Source: JBFJKD01 sp038106145 (GTDB taxonomy: Bacteria; Pseudomonadota; Gammaproteobacteria; Pseudomonadales; Porticoccaceae). Taken from it: 64,000 bases of DNA. The notes beneath the pieces were generated by a model. The model saw nothing but the letters and a program-made list of their open reading frames with translations, searched no databases and was not told where the DNA came from. The stretch lies in NCBI GenBank assembly GCA_038106145.1, contig JAYODD010000013.1:1-64000 (forward strand), in the 5' to 3' direction. Shown here one piece after another: positions 24,310 to 34,889 of the stretch (positions are counted from its first letter, which is position 1; each line of letters opens with the position of its first letter). The translations under genes and the position numbers were made by a program.

Positions 24310-27300
24310 GTGAAAATGTCTGAACAACGAATCGATGCACTACACCGGGCCGCGGCGCAACGGATTTTAGTTCTCGACGGCGCCATGGGCACCATGATTC
24401 AGCGCCATCACCTGACCGAAGAAGATTTTCGCGGGGAGCGGTTTGCCGATTGGCCGTCGGACGTGCGCGGCAATAACGATTTACTGACCCTCACCCAACC
24501 CCAACTTATCGCCAATATCCACCGCGCCTATCTCGAAGCCGGTGCCGATATTCTTGAAACCAACACCTTTAATTCCACCACTATTTCGCAGTCCGATTAC
24601 GATATGCAGAATCTGGCTGCGGAATTAAACAGGGCTGCCGCAGCGCTTGCCCGCCAGGTCGCGGACGAAGTAACGGCGCTAAACCCGCAGCGGCCGCGCT
24701 GGGTGGCGGGCGTGCTCGGACCCACCAGTCGCACCGCGTCCATTTCTCCCGATGTGAATGACCCCGGGGCGCGCAACACGGATTTCGACCAACTGGCCAG
24801 CGCTTACCGCGAGGCCACACGGGCCCTGATGGAAGGCGGTGCGGACATTATTCTGATTGAAACCGTATTTGATACGCTTAACGCCAAGGCCGCTGTGTTT
24901 GCGGTGCAGGACGTGTTTGCAGAACTGGGCAGAAAGTTACCCATTATGATTTCGGGCACGATTACCGACGCCAGCGGCCGCACCCTGTCGGGACAAACCA
25001 CGGAGGCGTTCTGGAACAGCCTGATGCACGCTCAGCCTTTTGCCATAGGGCTGAATTGCGCCCTCGGCGCGACCCAGTTGCGGCCTTACGTTGAAACGCT
25101 GGCCCGCCACTGCGACACGCTGGTGAGCGCGCACCCCAATGCCGGACTTCCTAATGAATTTGGCGAATACGATGAAACCCCAGAGCAGACCGCCGCGATT
25201 ATCGGCGAGTTCGCTAAAAATGGTTTGGTCAATATTGTCGGCGGTTGCTGCGGCACCACCCCGGAGCATATTGACGCCATTGCCACAGCCGTGTCCGCCC
25301 ATCCGCCCCGCGTGTTACCGGAACTGGCCCCTGCCTGTCGACTCGCCGGTCTGGAACCCTTTGCTATCGATAACGACTCGCTGTTTGTCAATATTGGCGA
25401 GCGCTGCAATGTCACCGGCTCGGCGCGCTTCAAACGGCTGGTACTGGACGGCGACTACAACGCCGCGCTCGATGTGGCGCGGCAACAGGTGGAAGACGGC
25501 GGCCAGATTATCGATATCAATATGGACGAGGGCATGCTCGACGCCGTCGCGGCGATGACAACGTTTCTGAAACTGATTGCCTCCGAACCGGATATCAGCC
25601 GTGTCCCCATTATGGTTGACTCCTCAAAATGGCACGTGATCGAGGCCGGTTTAAAATGTATTCAGGGCAAACCCATCGTCAATTCCATCAGCCTTAAGGA
25701 AGGCGAAGAAGTATTTTTGACGCAAGCCAGACTCTGTCGCCGCTATGGCGCGGCAGTGGTCGTCATGGCATTTGACCAACATGGCCAGGCCGATAGCTTG
25801 CAACGTCGCGTCGATATATGTCGACGTAGTTACGATTTACTGGTAAACGAGGCGGACTTTAATCCCAACGATATTATTTTTGACCCCAACGTTTTCGCCG
25901 TCGCCACCGGCATCGAAGAACACAACAATTATGCCGTCGACTTTATCGCCGCGGCGCGCTGGATTCGCCAGCATCTGCCGGGGGCCAAGGTTTCCGGCGG
26001 CATCAGCAATGTGTCTTTCTCTTTTCGTGGTAACAACACCGTACGCGAAGCCATTCACTCAGTATTCCTGTATCACGCTATAAAAGCCGGGCTCAACATG
26101 GGTATCGTCAACGCCGGGCAACTGGCCGTGTACGATGAACTACCGCTCGAGCTGCGCGAAGCCGTTGAAGATGTGATTCTCAATCGCACCGCCGACGGCA
26201 CTGAAAATTTGCTGACCATCGCCGAACAATACCGCAGCGACGGTGGCGCTGATCATGCGCGGGAGCAACTGGAATGGCGAGCCTGGCCGGTTAGCAAACG
26301 TCTCGAACACGCTTTAGTGAAGGGCATCAGTAGCTATATTGAAGAAGATACCGAAGAGGCCCGACAACAGGCCGCACGCCCCCTCGATGTGATCGAAGGG
26401 CCGTTAATGGATGGCATGAACGTGGTTGGCGATCTGTTTGGTTCAGTCAAAATGTTTTTACCACAGGTTGTAAAATCCGCTCTGGTTATTAAACAATAGG
26501 TCGCCTATCTGCAACCCTTTATCGAGGCTGAAAAAGACGGCAAGGCACAGAGCAACGGCAAAATTTTGCTGGCAACGGTCAAGGGCGACGTTCACGATAT
26601 CGGTAAAAATATTGTCGGCGTAGTGTTGCAATGCAACAACTTCGAGGTAGTCGACCTGGGGGTAATGGTTACCTGCGAAAAAATCCTCGACACGGCAGTA
26701 CGCGAAAACGTGGATATTATCGGGCTCTCTGGCCTGATTACACCATCCCTGGACGAGATGGTTTACGTGGCCAGTGAGATGGAGCGCCGCGCCATCGACC
26801 TGCCTCTGATGATTGGGGGAGCGACCACCTCCAAAGCCCACACCGCCGTCAAAATTGATCCCCGCTATCATCGCAATCAGGCCGTCTATGTGCCCGACGC
26901 CTCGCGCGCGGTGGGCGTGGCGAGCAAACTGGTCAGTCGCGAGCAGCGCGATAGCTTTGTCGCGGACATTCGGGCGGAATACGATAAAGTCCGTACGCGC
27001 GTGGGCAATCGCAAACCCCGTGGGGAAATTTTGCCCTATACCGATGCGGTGTCTGCGGGTTATCAGTGCGACTGGACCAATTATCAACCACCCAAGCCCT
27101 GTTTTACCGGTGTCAAGGTATTTGCAAATTATCCTTTAAAAGATCTGGTAGACAGCATTGACTGGACGCCGTTTTTTATCACCTGGGATCTGGTGGGGAA
27201 ATATCCAAAAATTTTCGACGACCCCGTGGTCGGCTCGGCTGCGCGGGATCTGTTCACCGATGCCCAGGAGATGCTGACTGATCTGATTGACAATCACCGC

Positions 27301-28017
27301 TTGCGCGCCAACGCCGTGATCGGCCTGTGGCCCGCCAATCGAGTGAACGGCGACGATATCGAGGTTTACCGGGACGATACTCGCGGCGAAGTCATCGCGA
27401 CACTACACCATCTGCGCCAACAGACCCGCAAACCCGGTGCCGCCGATACGATGTACTCCCTCGCGGATTTTGTGGCACCCAAAGAAGTCGGTGTGGCCGA
27501 CTATATTGGCGCGTTTGCCGTCACCGCCGGACTTGGCGCCGATCAACTGGCCCAGGCCTACGAGGACAACGGCGACGATTACAGCGCCATCATGGTCAAG
27601 GCCCTCGCTGATCGTCTGGCGGAGGCTCTGGCGGAGCACCTGCACCGCCGGGTACGCACCGAGTTCTGGGGTTACGCAAAGGATGAAAACCTCGATAACG
27701 AGGCATTGATCGCTGAAAAATACCAGGGCATACGCCCCGCCCCGGGATATCAAGCCTGTCCGGATCACAGCGAAAAAATAACTTTATTCGAACTGCTCAA
27801 CGCCGAATCGAACACCACCATAAAGCTTACAGAAAATTTTGCCATGTGGCCGGCGGCGTCGGTCAGCGGCTGGTATTTCAGTCACCCGGATGCTCGCTAT
27901 TTCAGCGTCGGCAGCGTGGAGCGGGACCAAATTGCCAGTCTGGCGCAGCGCAAAGGTATGGCGATTGCCGAGTTGGAACGCATTCTGAGCCCCGTCCTTA
28001 ACTACGCCACCGACTGA
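24310..28017 (+). CDS. metH: Cobalamin-dependent methionine synthase MetH, interrupted by an in-frame TAG
   Basis: Transfers methyl from 5-methyl-THF to homocysteine via cobalamin. All modules are present in one frame: homocysteine domain with zinc cysteines near 250, 313 and 314 (GLNCALG, VGGCCGTTPEH); pterin domain from FVNIGERCNVTGS; cap; cobalamin domain with the cobalt-ligand His at about 762 in GDVHDIGKN; and the activation domain with RPAPGYQACPDH. Length, 1235 codons, matches E. coli (1227). Codon 730 (26497-26499) is TAG, placed exactly where the conserved KQ-A-VAYL motif has Ala. Sequence on both sides is undamaged, and the next in-frame start (TTG 26566) would delete part of the cobalamin domain. 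It is a recent nonsense mutation, readthrough or sequence error. The start is the GTG at 24310 or the ATG at 24316. Confidence 0.93.
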
Positions 28018-28029
28018 CCGGGTAATTGC

Positions 28030-28254
28030 ATGAATAAACCCGAATTTGATAATTCCCAAAAGCCGCGTTTCGTCGATATTGTCAAAAGCACCCTGGCGGC
28101 CGCCGCCGGGGTACAAAGCAATAAAAATCGCGAACGGGATTTTGCGCATGGCAATATTCTCGCCTACGTGGTGTCGGGAATTATTTTCACGGCGCTGTTT
28201 ATTGGCATTGTTATTGTTGTGGTCAAAGCAGTCATGCATACTGCGGCCCACTAG
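28030..28254 (+). CDS. DUF2970 family small membrane protein
   Basis: 74 residues: a cytoplasmic N-terminus with FVDIVKSTLAAAAGVQSNKN, then a single membrane helix (ILAYVVSGIIFTALFIGIVI) and a short tail. This matches DUF2970, whose function is unknown. It starts 12 bases after the metH stop and is probably co-transcribed with it. Confidence 0.85.
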   Translation: MNKPEFDNSQKPRFVDIVKSTLAAAAGVQSNKNRERDFAHGNILAYVVSGIIFTALFIGIVIVVVKAVMHTAAH

Positions 28255-28460
28255 TTCTGCCTTGCGCCGTTATGCACCTCAATCCGGCGATTGAAATTAA
28301 TAATAAATAATACCTAAGAAATCATCGTTAAAGCGGTATGCATCCCAACATATTTTGGTTAAGCTGGCGTTTTTCGACAATGCACTACGACAAAACAGAC
28401 ACTACATTGTAGCCAAACGAGTTCACTCAGTCTAAAAATCAACTCATTTGGGAGCGGTTG

Positions 28461-29009
28461 ATGGACAATTCCACCGAAAATGTTACCGTTGCGGCCGGTT
28501 TTATTACCGATCTGCTGGAACTCTATCAGGATATCGCAAATACCCTGGGCAAGGACCTGTTTGCCCTCAGCCAGGATCTTGATCTGTCCCTACCCACAAA
28601 TAGGGTGCCCATAGCAGTTTACAACGCCATGTGCGAATGGATTGTGAACAATCTCGGTCCCGCAAATATACGCAAAACCGGCTCGATTATCGGTGCGCGT
28701 ATCTATGCGCAAATGTTGGCGACAAAAAACATTAGCGCGGACACCTCCCCGATCGAGATATTCAAGTCCTTCAAGGAAGTGGCTGAAAGCATGGTGCAGG
28801 ACCCCAAACGACGCGGCTGGACTATCCTCGACAGTGGCGACAATTTTTGCGTACTACGCAGAACACAAACCTATCACCCGGTGCTGCAAGAAGGACTGCT
28901 AAAATCCCTTATCCAGGAACGCAAAGGCGTTCAGGTCGTACGGGTAGAGTATGTGAAAAGCATCGCTGCGGGTGATGAGTTCGACGAGTATAAGGTTTCC
29001 TGGCGCTAA
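28461..29009 (+). CDS. Uncharacterised protein, possible HNOB/V4R-like ligand-binding fold
   Basis: A 182-residue soluble protein without signal or membrane helix. The helical N-terminal half has YNAMCEWIVNNLGPANIRKT followed by IIGARIYAQML. The C-terminal half alternates strand-like segments (RRGWTILDSGDNFCVLRR, EGLLKSLIQERKG, VQVVRVEY, FDEYKVSW). The order of an EG-x-L-x-x-x-L helix then V-x-V…Y-x-V-x-W recalls HNOB/V4R and DUF2378-type small-molecule-binding domains, but this is a weak resemblance. GGGAGCGG precedes the start. A TTG three bases upstream is an alternative start. The 200 bases before it show no gene. Confidence 0.6.
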   Translation: MDNSTENVTVAAGFITDLLELYQDIANTLGKDLFALSQDLDLSLPTNRVPIAVYNAMCEWIVNNLGPANIRKTGSIIGARIYAQMLATKNISADTSPIEIFKSFKEVAESMVQDPKRRGWTILDSGDNFCVLRRTQTYHPVLQEGLLKSLIQERKGVQVVRVEYVKSIAAGDEFDEYKVSWR

Positions 29010-29060
29010 CCCGAACCATCATTTGCACACCCTTCCCTCTAACCAGAAACTAAAGACAAA

Positions 29061-29825
29061 ATGAGATTCAAACACAAGGTGGCGGTTATTACCGGCGGCG
29101 CCCGCGGTATCGGGTTGGCGGCGGGCAAATTATTCGCGCGGGAAGGCGCGCGGGTATTACTGGTGGATTTGCAGGAAGATGCGTTGCGCGAGGCTGTCAC
29201 CAGTATTGGTGATAAACTCATCAGTTATCAGGTCGCCGACGTTAGCCACCCGGAACAGGTCCAGGCCTATGTCGCCACCGCACTACAACGCTACGGCCGC
29301 ATCGATTGTTTTTTGAACAACGCCGGGGTGGAAGGTGTGGTCGCACCGATTATCGACTGTCCGCTGGAGTCCTTCGACCAGGTTATGGCCGTCAATGTCA
29401 GGGGCGTGTGGCTCGGTTTAAAATATGTGATTCCCGCGATGCTCAGCGGCGGTGGTGGCAGTATTGTGATTACCTCCTCCCTCGCCGGACTTAAGGGCAC
29501 CCCCAACATCTCCCCCTACATCACCAGTAAACATGCGGTGGTCGGCATGATGCGCAGCGTCTCCCAGGAGTATGCAACGCAGGGTATTCGCATCAATACG
29601 GTCAATCCGGCACCCATCGAAACCCGCATGATGCGCGCCCTGGAAGAGGGCTTCGCCCCCGGAAACGCCGCGGCCGCCAGACAACAACTGAATTTGATGA
29701 TGCCCATGGGGCGCTATGGCGAACCGGAGGAAGTCGCTAAGCTGATGGCATTTTTATGTAGCGAAGAAGCCTCTTATTGCACCGGTGGCACCTATTCCGT
29801 CGATGGCGGCGCCTCGGCTCAATAA
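29061..29825 (+). CDS. SDR family NAD(P)-dependent oxidoreductase
   Basis: A 254-residue classical short-chain dehydrogenase. The cofactor motif TGGARGIG is near residue 12, NNAG follows at about 88, the catalytic Ser is in ITSSLAG and YITSK holds the Tyr-Lys pair. The C-terminal SVDGGASAQ is typical. An acidic residue at the end of the second strand (LLVDLQE) suggests a preference for NAD over NADP. The substrate cannot be read. It follows the unknown 28461 gene by 51 bases on the same strand. Confidence 0.94.
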   Translation: MRFKHKVAVITGGARGIGLAAGKLFAREGARVLLVDLQEDALREAVTSIGDKLISYQVADVSHPEQVQAYVATALQRYGRIDCFLNNAGVEGVVAPIIDCPLESFDQVMAVNVRGVWLGLKYVIPAMLSGGGGSIVITSSLAGLKGTPNISPYITSKHAVVGMMRSVSQEYATQGIRINTVNPAPIETRMMRALEEGFAPGNAAAARQQLNLMMPMGRYGEPEEVAKLMAFLCSEEASYCTGGTYSVDGGASAQ

Positions 29826-29943
29826 CGCTCTCCGCCCTTGAATTCAGATGTAGTCAAAGGGCGCGGTGACCCTTCTCTATATTGGCAAGGGATATTCAAC
29901 ATCCTGCGAATCCCCGCTATCGCGGCGACACCCGTGCTGACAA

Positions 29944-30060
29944 TTACTGTTGACTAACCCAGTACACAACACTACTGACGAAAATAGCGATAACTGCTAC
30001 CGCCGCGATGGCATCCGCGAGCCCGTCGCTATTTTCAACCACTGGATTGTCTTCACTCAT
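29944..30060 (-). CDS. Short single-span membrane protein (38 residues)
   Basis: The start at 30060 has GGAGTGGA just upstream. The product has a polar acidic N-terminus (MSEDNPVVENSDG) and one membrane helix (AIAAVAVIAIFVSSVVYWVS). A longer frame to 30213 is open but overlaps the upstream region of cysI and lacks a better start. Small proteins of this shape are found beside cysI in other Gammaproteobacteria to my recollection; the function is unknown. Confidence 0.6.
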   Translation of the reverse strand: MSEDNPVVENSDGLADAIAAVAVIAIFVSSVVYWVSQQ

Positions 30061-30325
30061 TAGTTCCACTCCGTCGTGATCAGGGCTCCGTGTGCGGGCA
30101 CCTGAGTCGTTAAAAGCCGCGCATTCTACCAACATTTCCTCACTCTGTATCGACCACTTATACCGATTTTTTAGCCAGTTATATAAAAATGATTTTTCCG
30201 CTCGTTTAGGCATATCGGTATCATCCGCACATCTTTCTACTACGTGTGCTGGCGGGGTTTGTCATCGCCGCACTCACGTACACCAGCCGCCGGTGTTAGC
30301 GTCCCACGGAGTTTGCAGCAAGTTT

Positions 30326-31990
30326 ATGTACATCTACAGCCAACAGGACAAAACCCTGATCGCCGAGCGGGTGGCTCAGTTTCGCGAACAAACCCGTCGT
30401 TATCTGGCCGGGGAACTGAGCGAAGAGGCGTTTCGCCCGCTACGCCTGCAAAATGGGCTCTATATCCAGCGCCTGGCGCCGATGCTGCGCATCAGCGTGC
30501 CCTACGGCATGCTGTCGTCCCGGCAATTGCGCAAACTGGCGCACATTACCCGCGCCTACGACAAGGGCTACGCCCATTTCACCACACGCCAGAATATTCA
30601 ACTCAACTGGGCGCAATTGGAGCAGGTGCCGGATCTGCTGGCTGAACTGGCGGAAGTCGATATGCACTGTATTCAGACCAGCGGCAACTGTGTGCGTAAT
30701 ATCACCTCGGATGAGTACGCTGGCATCAGCGCCGATGAACTGGAAGACCCTCGACCCTGGTGCGAGATCATTCGCCAGTGGTCGACACTACACCCCGAAT
30801 TTGCCTTTTTGCCCCGTAAGTTCAAAATTGCGGTCACCGGGTCTACCACCGATCGCGCGGCGACTCAGGTGCACGATATTGGTCTGCAACTGGTAAAAAA
30901 CAGCGCTGGCGAAATCGGTTTTCAAGTGCTGGTGGGTGGAGGGCTGGGACGCACCCCCATGCTGGGCGTGGTGATTCGCGAATTTCTGGAGCCACAACAC
31001 ATTCTGACTTACCTGCAGGCCATCCTGCGCATTTACAACCGCTATGGACGCCGCGACAACAAGTACAAAGCGCGTATCAAAATTCTGGTCAAAGCCTGGT
31101 CGCCAGAAGTTTTCGCGCAACGGGTCGAGGAAGAGTGGGCGCTGGTCCGCAATGGGCCCAATACGTTGACTCACGGGGATATCGAGCGCGTCAAGCAATC
31201 CTTTACGGTCCCGGTTTACGCCGCCCACAACGCCGATGCCGATACGGAATTGCTGCGCACAATTGCCGAACAGCACCCCGCCTTCGCCCGCTGGTTGCAG
31301 CGCAACGTGCGCCCTCAGCGACAGTCTGGATACCACAGCGTCACCCTGTCGCTGAAACCCACCGGGATACCGCCTGGCGATGTCACCGCTGTCCAGTTGG
31401 AGGCGATTGCCGCGCTGGCCGACGATTATTCATTCGGGGAAGTGCGGGTGACCCACCATCAAAACGTGGTGCTTGGGGATGTGCGCACCGCGGACCTGTT
31501 TGCGCTGTGGCGCCGGGCCAAAGACCAGGGCTTCGCCACACCTAATATTGGTACGCTGACCGATATGATCTGCTGCCCCGGCGGTGATTTCTGTTCGCTG
31601 GCCAACGCCAAATCCATTCCCATCGCCGAGGCGTTACAGCGGCGCTTTGACGATCTGGACTATCTGTACGACCTGGGGGATTTATCCCTCAACATTTCCG
31701 GGTGCATGAATGCCTGTGGCCACCATCACGTAGGCAACATCGGGATTCTCGGTGTCGACAAGAAAGGCGCTGAATTTTATCAGATCCAGTTGGGTGGCAA
31801 CGCCGGCAACGACGCGGCCCTGGGTGCGGTGCTGGGTCCTTCATTTAGCGCCGATATGGTGCCGGATATCGTGGCGCAAATAGTGGAAATTTATGTGGCG
31901 CGACGCCTGGAGGAAGAGAGTTTTATCGAGACGTTTCAACGTATTGGCATGGCCCCCTTTAAGGATTTGATTTATGCCAAAGCTGCTTAG
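30326..31990 (+). CDS. cysI: Nitrite/sulfite reductase hemoprotein (CysI-like)
   Basis: A 554-residue siroheme/[4Fe-4S] enzyme that reduces sulfite to sulfide (or nitrite to ammonia) for assimilation. Two ferredoxin-like and catalytic repeats are visible: FTTRQNIQLNW and TSGNCVRNIT in the first half, VTHHQNVVLG in the second. The cluster ligands are C-x5-C in CCPGGDFC and C-x3-C in ISGCMNACGHH. The start at 30326 follows family length; the upstream extension from 30092 is unlikely. There is no CysJ flavoprotein nearby, so electrons probably come from another donor. It overlaps the DUF934 gene by 17 bases. Confidence 0.93.
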   Translation: MYIYSQQDKTLIAERVAQFREQTRRYLAGELSEEAFRPLRLQNGLYIQRLAPMLRISVPYGMLSSRQLRKLAHITRAYDKGYAHFTTRQNIQLNWAQLEQVPDLLAELAEVDMHCIQTSGNCVRNITSDEYAGISADELEDPRPWCEIIRQWSTLHPEFAFLPRKFKIAVTGSTTDRAATQVHDIGLQLVKNSAGEIGFQVLVGGGLGRTPMLGVVIREFLEPQHILTYLQAILRIYNRYGRRDNKYKARIKILVKAWSPEVFAQRVEEEWALVRNGPNTLTHGDIERVKQSFTVPVYAAHNADADTELLRTIAEQHPAFARWLQRNVRPQRQSGYHSVTLSLKPTGIPPGDVTAVQLEAIAALADDYSFGEVRVTHHQNVVLGDVRTADLFALWRRAKDQGFATPNIGTLTDMICCPGGDFCSLANAKSIPIAEALQRRFDDLDYLYDLGDLSLNISGCMNACGHHHVGNIGILGVDKKGAEFYQIQLGGNAGNDAALGAVLGPSFSADMVPDIVAQIVEIYVARRLEEESFIETFQRIGMAPFKDLIYAKAA

Positions 31991-32438
31991 GTTGAATGGA
32001 ATCGTCGACGACAACTGGCGCTTTGTCGGAATCGATGACGGGGACGAGCTGCCCACGGGCACCCTGTTGGTGCCCGCGCAAAAATGGCCGAATCATCGCC
32101 AGCAGTGGCGCGCCCGTGGCGATCTCGGTATCTGGATGGACGGCGACCAGGACCTCGATGGTATCGCGCAGGATATTCCATATTTCGATGTGATTGCCAT
32201 CAGGTTTCCAGCTTTTGTCGATGGCCGTGGATTTTCTCTGGCCAGCCTGTTGCGGGAACGTATGGGGTTTACCGGGGAATTACGCGCCACCGGGCAGATC
32301 CTGCGGGAGCAGCTTTTTTACCTCAAACGTTGCGGCTTTGACAGCTTTCAGTTGCCAGATAACGAGGATCTTGAAGCCGCCCGCGCGTGCCTTCGCGAAT
32401 TCACCACCTGCTATCAGGCGGCCTGTACGCCGGCCTGA
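31974..32438 (+). CDS. DUF934 family protein
   Basis: A 154-residue protein overlapping the end of cysI by 17 bases, so the two are translationally linked. DUF934 features include LPTGTLLVP near the N-terminus, the central IAIRFPAFVDGRGFSLA and LRATGQILREQLFYLKRCGFD. The family is a constant partner of CysI-like reductases in Pseudomonas and relatives and is thought to support sulfite reduction, but its biochemical role is not known to me. Confidence 0.92.
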   Translation: MPKLLRLNGIVDDNWRFVGIDDGDELPTGTLLVPAQKWPNHRQQWRARGDLGIWMDGDQDLDGIAQDIPYFDVIAIRFPAFVDGRGFSLASLLRERMGFTGELRATGQILREQLFYLKRCGFDSFQLPDNEDLEAARACLREFTTCYQAACTPA

Positions 32439-32593
32439 AGAGACTATCCCTTAAAAACGCAATTTTTTTGTTGCGCACGCCCCCCGCAATCAAGGCACAA
32501 TAGCACCTGAATGGTTATCTGTCGTGATAACAAACCGGCATCTGTCATAATGGTTGCGGCCCACCCTTAGCTGCAACCCGGGAAGCTTAACCT

Positions 32594-33760
32594 GTGAGTG
32601 AAGCGGTTTTTTATTCGTTTTTTCTAATTTTTACCGGCGGCGCGGTGATTGCGTCCTTGGCCCTGTACGGCCGCCAACCTTTGCTGGTGGCGTATATCGC
32701 CCTCGGCGCCCTGCTCGGGCCCTACGGCTTGGCTCTGATCAAGGACGTTTCCCTGATTGCCGACATCGCCCATATCGGCATTATCTTTCTACTATTTTTA
32801 CTGGGCCTGGATATGCAGCCCCAGGCGCTGGTTGCGGTATTCAAAAAGGTGACCCTGGTTACCCTTCTCAGTTCACTGGTGTTTGCTCTGGCCGGATTCG
32901 GTATTGCCGTGGCCTTTGGTTTTGGTGCCGTTGAAAGTGTTATTGTGGGCCTGGCCATGATGTTTTCCAGTACCATTATCGGCATCAAACTGCTGCCCAC
33001 AACCATTCTTCACCACCGTCATATCGGCGAGATGATGGTCGGCATGCTGCTGATGCAGGATTTTATCGCGATCTTTGTGTTATTGGTGCTGCTCAGCGCC
33101 CAAAGCGGGTCTATCGATGTTTTGCAAATTGGCCAAACCCTGTTAGCCTTGCCGCTACTGGTGGTTTTCTGTATCGGCGTGGTGCGCCTGCTGTTGCTCA
33201 AACTGATCGCGCGCTTCGATCGTATTGGCGAATACATGTTTCTCCTGGCCATTGGCTGGTGTTTGGGAATTTCCGAACTCGCCGAAATGGCGGGCCTGTC
33301 CCGGGAAATCGGCGCGTTTCTGGCGGGCATAACCATCGCCACCAGTCCCATCGCGCAATACATCGCCCTGAGTCTGAAACCATTGCGGGACTTTTTCCTG
33401 ATCCTGTTTTTTTTCTCCCTCGGCGCCCAGTTTAATCTCGGCTTACTCCCGGAAATTGCCCTGGCGGTGATTGTTCTAGGGGCGGCAATGCTGGTGATCA
33501 AACCGGTGGTATTCCGCTTTTTGCTGCATCATCAGAGCGAAAAAAATCTTTTTGCCTGGGATCTCGGCTTTCGTCTGGGGCAAATCAGCGAATTTTCCCT
33601 GCTAATCGCCTATGTGGCATTTAACGCATCGGTTATCGGCAACGCGGCATCCCATCTGATACAGGGCGCGGCAATTTTGTCCTTCCTCGTGTCCAGCTAT
33701 ATCGTGGTACTTAATTTTCCCAACCCCATTGCGGTCAAAGATGGATTACGGCGCGACTAG
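32594..33760 (+). CDS. CPA2 family cation:proton antiporter (Kef-type)
   Basis: A 388-residue membrane protein with about 12 helices and no cytoplasmic TrkA-N/RCK domain. Typical CPA2 signatures are LLFLLGLDMQPQAL, AMMFSSTIIGIKLL, GMLLMQDFIAIFVLL (the LxQD motif with the transport Asp) and GLSREIGAFLAGITIATSP. It would exchange K+ or Na+ for H+ in the inner membrane. It starts with GTG (32594). Confidence 0.92.
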   Translation: MSEAVFYSFFLIFTGGAVIASLALYGRQPLLVAYIALGALLGPYGLALIKDVSLIADIAHIGIIFLLFLLGLDMQPQALVAVFKKVTLVTLLSSLVFALAGFGIAVAFGFGAVESVIVGLAMMFSSTIIGIKLLPTTILHHRHIGEMMVGMLLMQDFIAIFVLLVLLSAQSGSIDVLQIGQTLLALPLLVVFCIGVVRLLLLKLIARFDRIGEYMFLLAIGWCLGISELAEMAGLSREIGAFLAGITIATSPIAQYIALSLKPLRDFFLILFFFSLGAQFNLGLLPEIALAVIVLGAAMLVIKPVVFRFLLHHQSEKNLFAWDLGFRLGQISEFSLLIAYVAFNASVIGNAASHLIQGAAILSFLVSSYIVVLNFPNPIAVKDGLRRD

Positions 33761-33833
33761 CTGTTCAAATATCGCGTACAACAATTTCTGACTGCGTTAC
33801 TATGCGTCCCCACAGGGCGGCCCACCGGTACAC

Positions 33834-34889
33834 TCAGGAATAAAATCCACGGCCTCTAAAATACTCTACCCAGCGCATTAGCAGACGATCACTGCCCTCC
33901 TCGGCGGCAAGACCAATTTTTTCGGGCAGGGTTTTTTTATAGATATAGGTCACTTCAAAAACATCCGCGTCCGGTAACAAACTGGTCAGATACTCATCGC
34001 TGGTCAGCAACTCGTCCACCAGGCCCAACTCCTTCGCCCGAGTACCCAGCCACACCTCACCCGTCGCCACTTTATCCACCTCGACACCGGCGCGGTGTTC
34101 GCCGATAAATGTTTTGAACAAATCGTGAGTCTGTTCGAGATCTTCGCGAAATTTCTCCCTTCCTGCATCGGTATTTTCGCCAAGCACGGTTAATGTGCGC
34201 TTGTATTTTCCCGCCGTCATCAACTCGACATCGATATCGTGTTTCTTTAACAGTCTGTGAATATTGGGTATCTGTGCAACCACGCCGATAGAGCCGAGCA
34301 CCGCAAATGGCGCCGCGAGAATGCGATCGCCGACGCAGGCCATCATGTAACCCCCGCTCGCGGCCACCTTGTCCACGCTAATCGTGAGAGGAATACCTTT
34401 TTTCTTGATGCGATCCAGTTGACTGGCCGCCAGGCCGTAGCTATGCACCATGCCACCGGCACTTTCCAGTTTAACCACCACCTCGTCATCGGCTCTGGCG
34501 ATGCTCAAAATCGCGGTAATTTCGGCGCGCAGATTGCGCACCGCGGAAGCGCGCAGATCACCGTGAAAATTAATGACGTAGACGCGTTTTCTTCCCACAT
34601 CACCCGCTTCTTTTTTTTGTTCTTGTCGAATCTGTTTGTGACGTATTTTTTCGGCCTTTTGCCGCGCTTTTGCCAACATTTTGTAGGTCGACGCCGCATA
34701 TACGCTGGCACGCAACGTGTCGGCCATGGCGTCGACATCATCATTTAATTTTCGAATCTCCAGGTGTCCGCGGCTGTCGCGACGCCCCCGTAGTCCAATA
34801 CCGGCTACCAGGCCCACTACAGCCGCCAGCGCGACTAACAGGGTTACGGTTTTGGCAAGAAACAAGCCATAGTCACTGATAAATTCCAA
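33834..34889 (-). CDS. sohB: Inner-membrane serine protease SohB
   Basis: A peptidase of the S49 family anchored in the inner membrane. With a TTG start at 34889 (GGAG nine bases upstream) it has 351 residues, matching E. coli SohB (349) and its N-terminus (EFISDYGLFLAKTVTLLVA membrane helix). The longer ATG frame to 34976 adds unrelated sequence. The protease core shows VVKLESAGGMVHSYGLA, VDKVAASGGYMMACVGD (nucleophile Ser in ASGG) and the Lys in AGKYKRTLT. A highly charged linker (residues about 80-105) follows the helix. Confidence 0.93.
   Translation of the reverse strand: MEFISDYGLFLAKTVTLLVALAAVVGLVAGIGLRGRRDSRGHLEIRKLNDDVDAMADTLRASVYAASTYKMLAKARQKAEKIRHKQIRQEQKKEAGDVGRKRVYVINFHGDLRASAVRNLRAEITAILSIARADDEVVVKLESAGGMVHSYGLAASQLDRIKKKGIPLTISVDKVAASGGYMMACVGDRILAAPFAVLGSIGVVAQIPNIHRLLKKHDIDVELMTAGKYKRTLTVLGENTDAGREKFREDLEQTHDLFKTFIGEHRAGVEVDKVATGEVWLGTRAKELGLVDELLTSDEYLTSLLPDADVFEVTYIYKKTLPEKIGLAAEEGSDRLLMRWVEYFRGRGFYS

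Noticed and set aside
26497..26499. TAG in metH as pyrrolysine
   Set aside because: The conserved residue at this site is Ala in a structural helix, MetH is not a known pyrrolysine protein, and no pyl genes are in the window.
24310..28017. metH as a naturally split two-gene methionine synthase
   Set aside because: The second part has no start codon upstream of the cobalamin domain core, and both parts are in the same frame without any spacer. A nonsense codon or sequence error explains it better.
33155..33383. Minus-strand small frames inside the Kef-type antiporter gene
   Set aside because: Antisense shadows of membrane-protein codons.
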